Source: an uncultured Bacilli bacterium
Lineage (GTDB): Bacteria > Bacillota_I > Bacilli_A > RF39 > UBA660
Assembly: GCA_947588665.1 (NCBI GenBank)
Contig: CANPYU010000076.1
Span: forward strand, 1 to 6,012
Length of the DNA stretch: 6,012 nucleotides
Reading direction: 5' to 3'
A program made the position numbers and the translations under genes. The first letter of the stretch is position 1, and every line of letters starts with the position of its first letter. The notes below the pieces were generated by a model. The model did not search any database, had not been told where the DNA came from, and was given only the letters and a program-made list of their open reading frames with translations. Of this stretch, positions 5,853 to 6,012 are shown one piece after another.

Positions 5853-6012
5853 GGGTTAATCTGGATGATGTGGACACTTTTTAGTCTCCGTATAACTATC
5901 CTAATGCTAACGTGTTCTTTGTGAATTCGAGTGGCAACCTCAACTGGAACAACGTGAACAACACGAATGGTGTGCGCCCAATATCCTTTTTATCTCATAT
6001 ACTTGATTAAGG
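5853..6012 (+). repeat. Dispersed DGR-like/VRP repeat, copy 2 (may continue past the edge)
   Basis: Direct repeat of 4139-4287, starting 1714 bases downstream of it. The shared left end is GGGTTAATCT. The core 5915-6012 matches copy 1 closely, including the exact block GGTGTGCGCCCAATATCC. Differences in the core fall mostly in Asn/Thr/Ser codons: ACG/TCG, AAT/AGT, AAC/TGG, ACG/AAC, AAC/AAT, plus a 3-base indel. The T-run after ATATCC is five here and six in copy 1, shifting the frame. The block from GTG at 5921 through GVRP (60 bases) is about half G+C (31 of 60), in sharp contrast with its surroundings. The right boundary is uncertain because the window ends. Confidence 0.8.
5862..6010 (+). 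pseudogene. Broken fragment resembling a surface-protein C-terminus (within copy 2)
   Basis: The frame starting at 5862 gives WMMWTL. The reading then shifts by one base near 5880-5884, and from 5885 it gives SPYNYPNANVFFVNSSGNL, then NWNNVNNTNGVRPIS, ending at TAA 6008-6010. The order W..L-SPY...VFFVNSSGNLN..NVNNTNGVRP resembles, from memory, the C-terminal segment of many gut Firmicute/Mollicute surface proteins. No start codon with a ribosome binding site and no N-terminal domains are present, so it is either a decayed fragment or a non-coding cassette that only mirrors a coding sequence elsewhere. Confidence 0.45.

Noticed and set aside
4139..6012. A complete diversity-generating retroelement
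   Set aside because: No reverse transcriptase, accessory protein or intact target gene lies in the window. Only repeat-like cassettes are visible, and the two copies are not a strict adenine-only pair.
4139..6012. Insertion sequence or transposon with the repeats as its ends
   Set aside because: The repeats are direct and about 150 bases long, no transposase is encoded between them, and no target-site duplication is evident.
1..6012. Mycoplasma-type code with UGA as tryptophan
   Set aside because: All four genes read full length with UGG for tryptophan and no in-frame UGA, so the standard bacterial code suffices.
1..6012. tRNA or rRNA genes
   Set aside because: I saw no cloverleaf-like GC-rich segments or conserved rRNA sequence. 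The only GC-rich islands are the two repeat cores.

Overview
The window is AT-rich (roughly 70% A+T by eye). Its four genes are all on the + strand, use A/T-ending codons and read cleanly with the standard bacterial code. Gene content and codon bias suggest a low-GC Firmicute or a Mollicutes-like gut bacterium (RF39/Erysipelotrichia type). This assignment is an inference from style, not a proof.

Region 1 (1-4131) is a tightly packed operon whose promoter lies upstream of the window. It holds the C-terminal two thirds of a phosphoketolase, an FAD-dependent oxidoreductase of the phytoene-desaturase/retinol-saturase type (start overlapping the previous stop as TAATG), and a ferredoxin-NAD(P)+ reductase-like flavoprotein with a fused C-terminal 2Fe-2S domain (5 bases after the previous stop). 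Phosphoketolase supplies acetyl phosphate from sugar phosphates. The last two genes look like a redox pair in which NAD(P)H electrons pass through FAD and a 2Fe-2S cluster, possibly to the FAD enzyme. That pairing is inferred from adjacency and domain content.

Region 2 (4132-4517, no normal gene) contains, in order: copy 1 of a roughly 150-base dispersed repeat; a long AT-rich hairpin with a T-run that looks like the operon terminator; three 14-base direct repeats with an exact 23-base period; and a promoter with ribosome binding site for the next gene.

Region 3 (4518-5801) is one gene for an AAA-type ATPase with a DUF4143-like C-terminal half.

Region 4 (5802-6012) holds a weak hairpin, a promoter-like sequence, and copy 2 of the dispersed repeat, which runs to the window edge. 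The two repeat copies are direct, flank the ATPase gene 1714 bases apart, and are far richer in GC and in AAC codons than anything around them. Read in one frame, both give an Asn-rich segment ending in GVRP (for example VNSSGNLN, NNVNNTNGVRP). This resembles the variable C-terminal segments of surface proteins and the template/variable repeats of diversity-generating retroelements. No reverse transcriptase or intact target gene is in the window, so these are best described as orphan or degenerate cassettes of such a family. They are the most unusual thing here.
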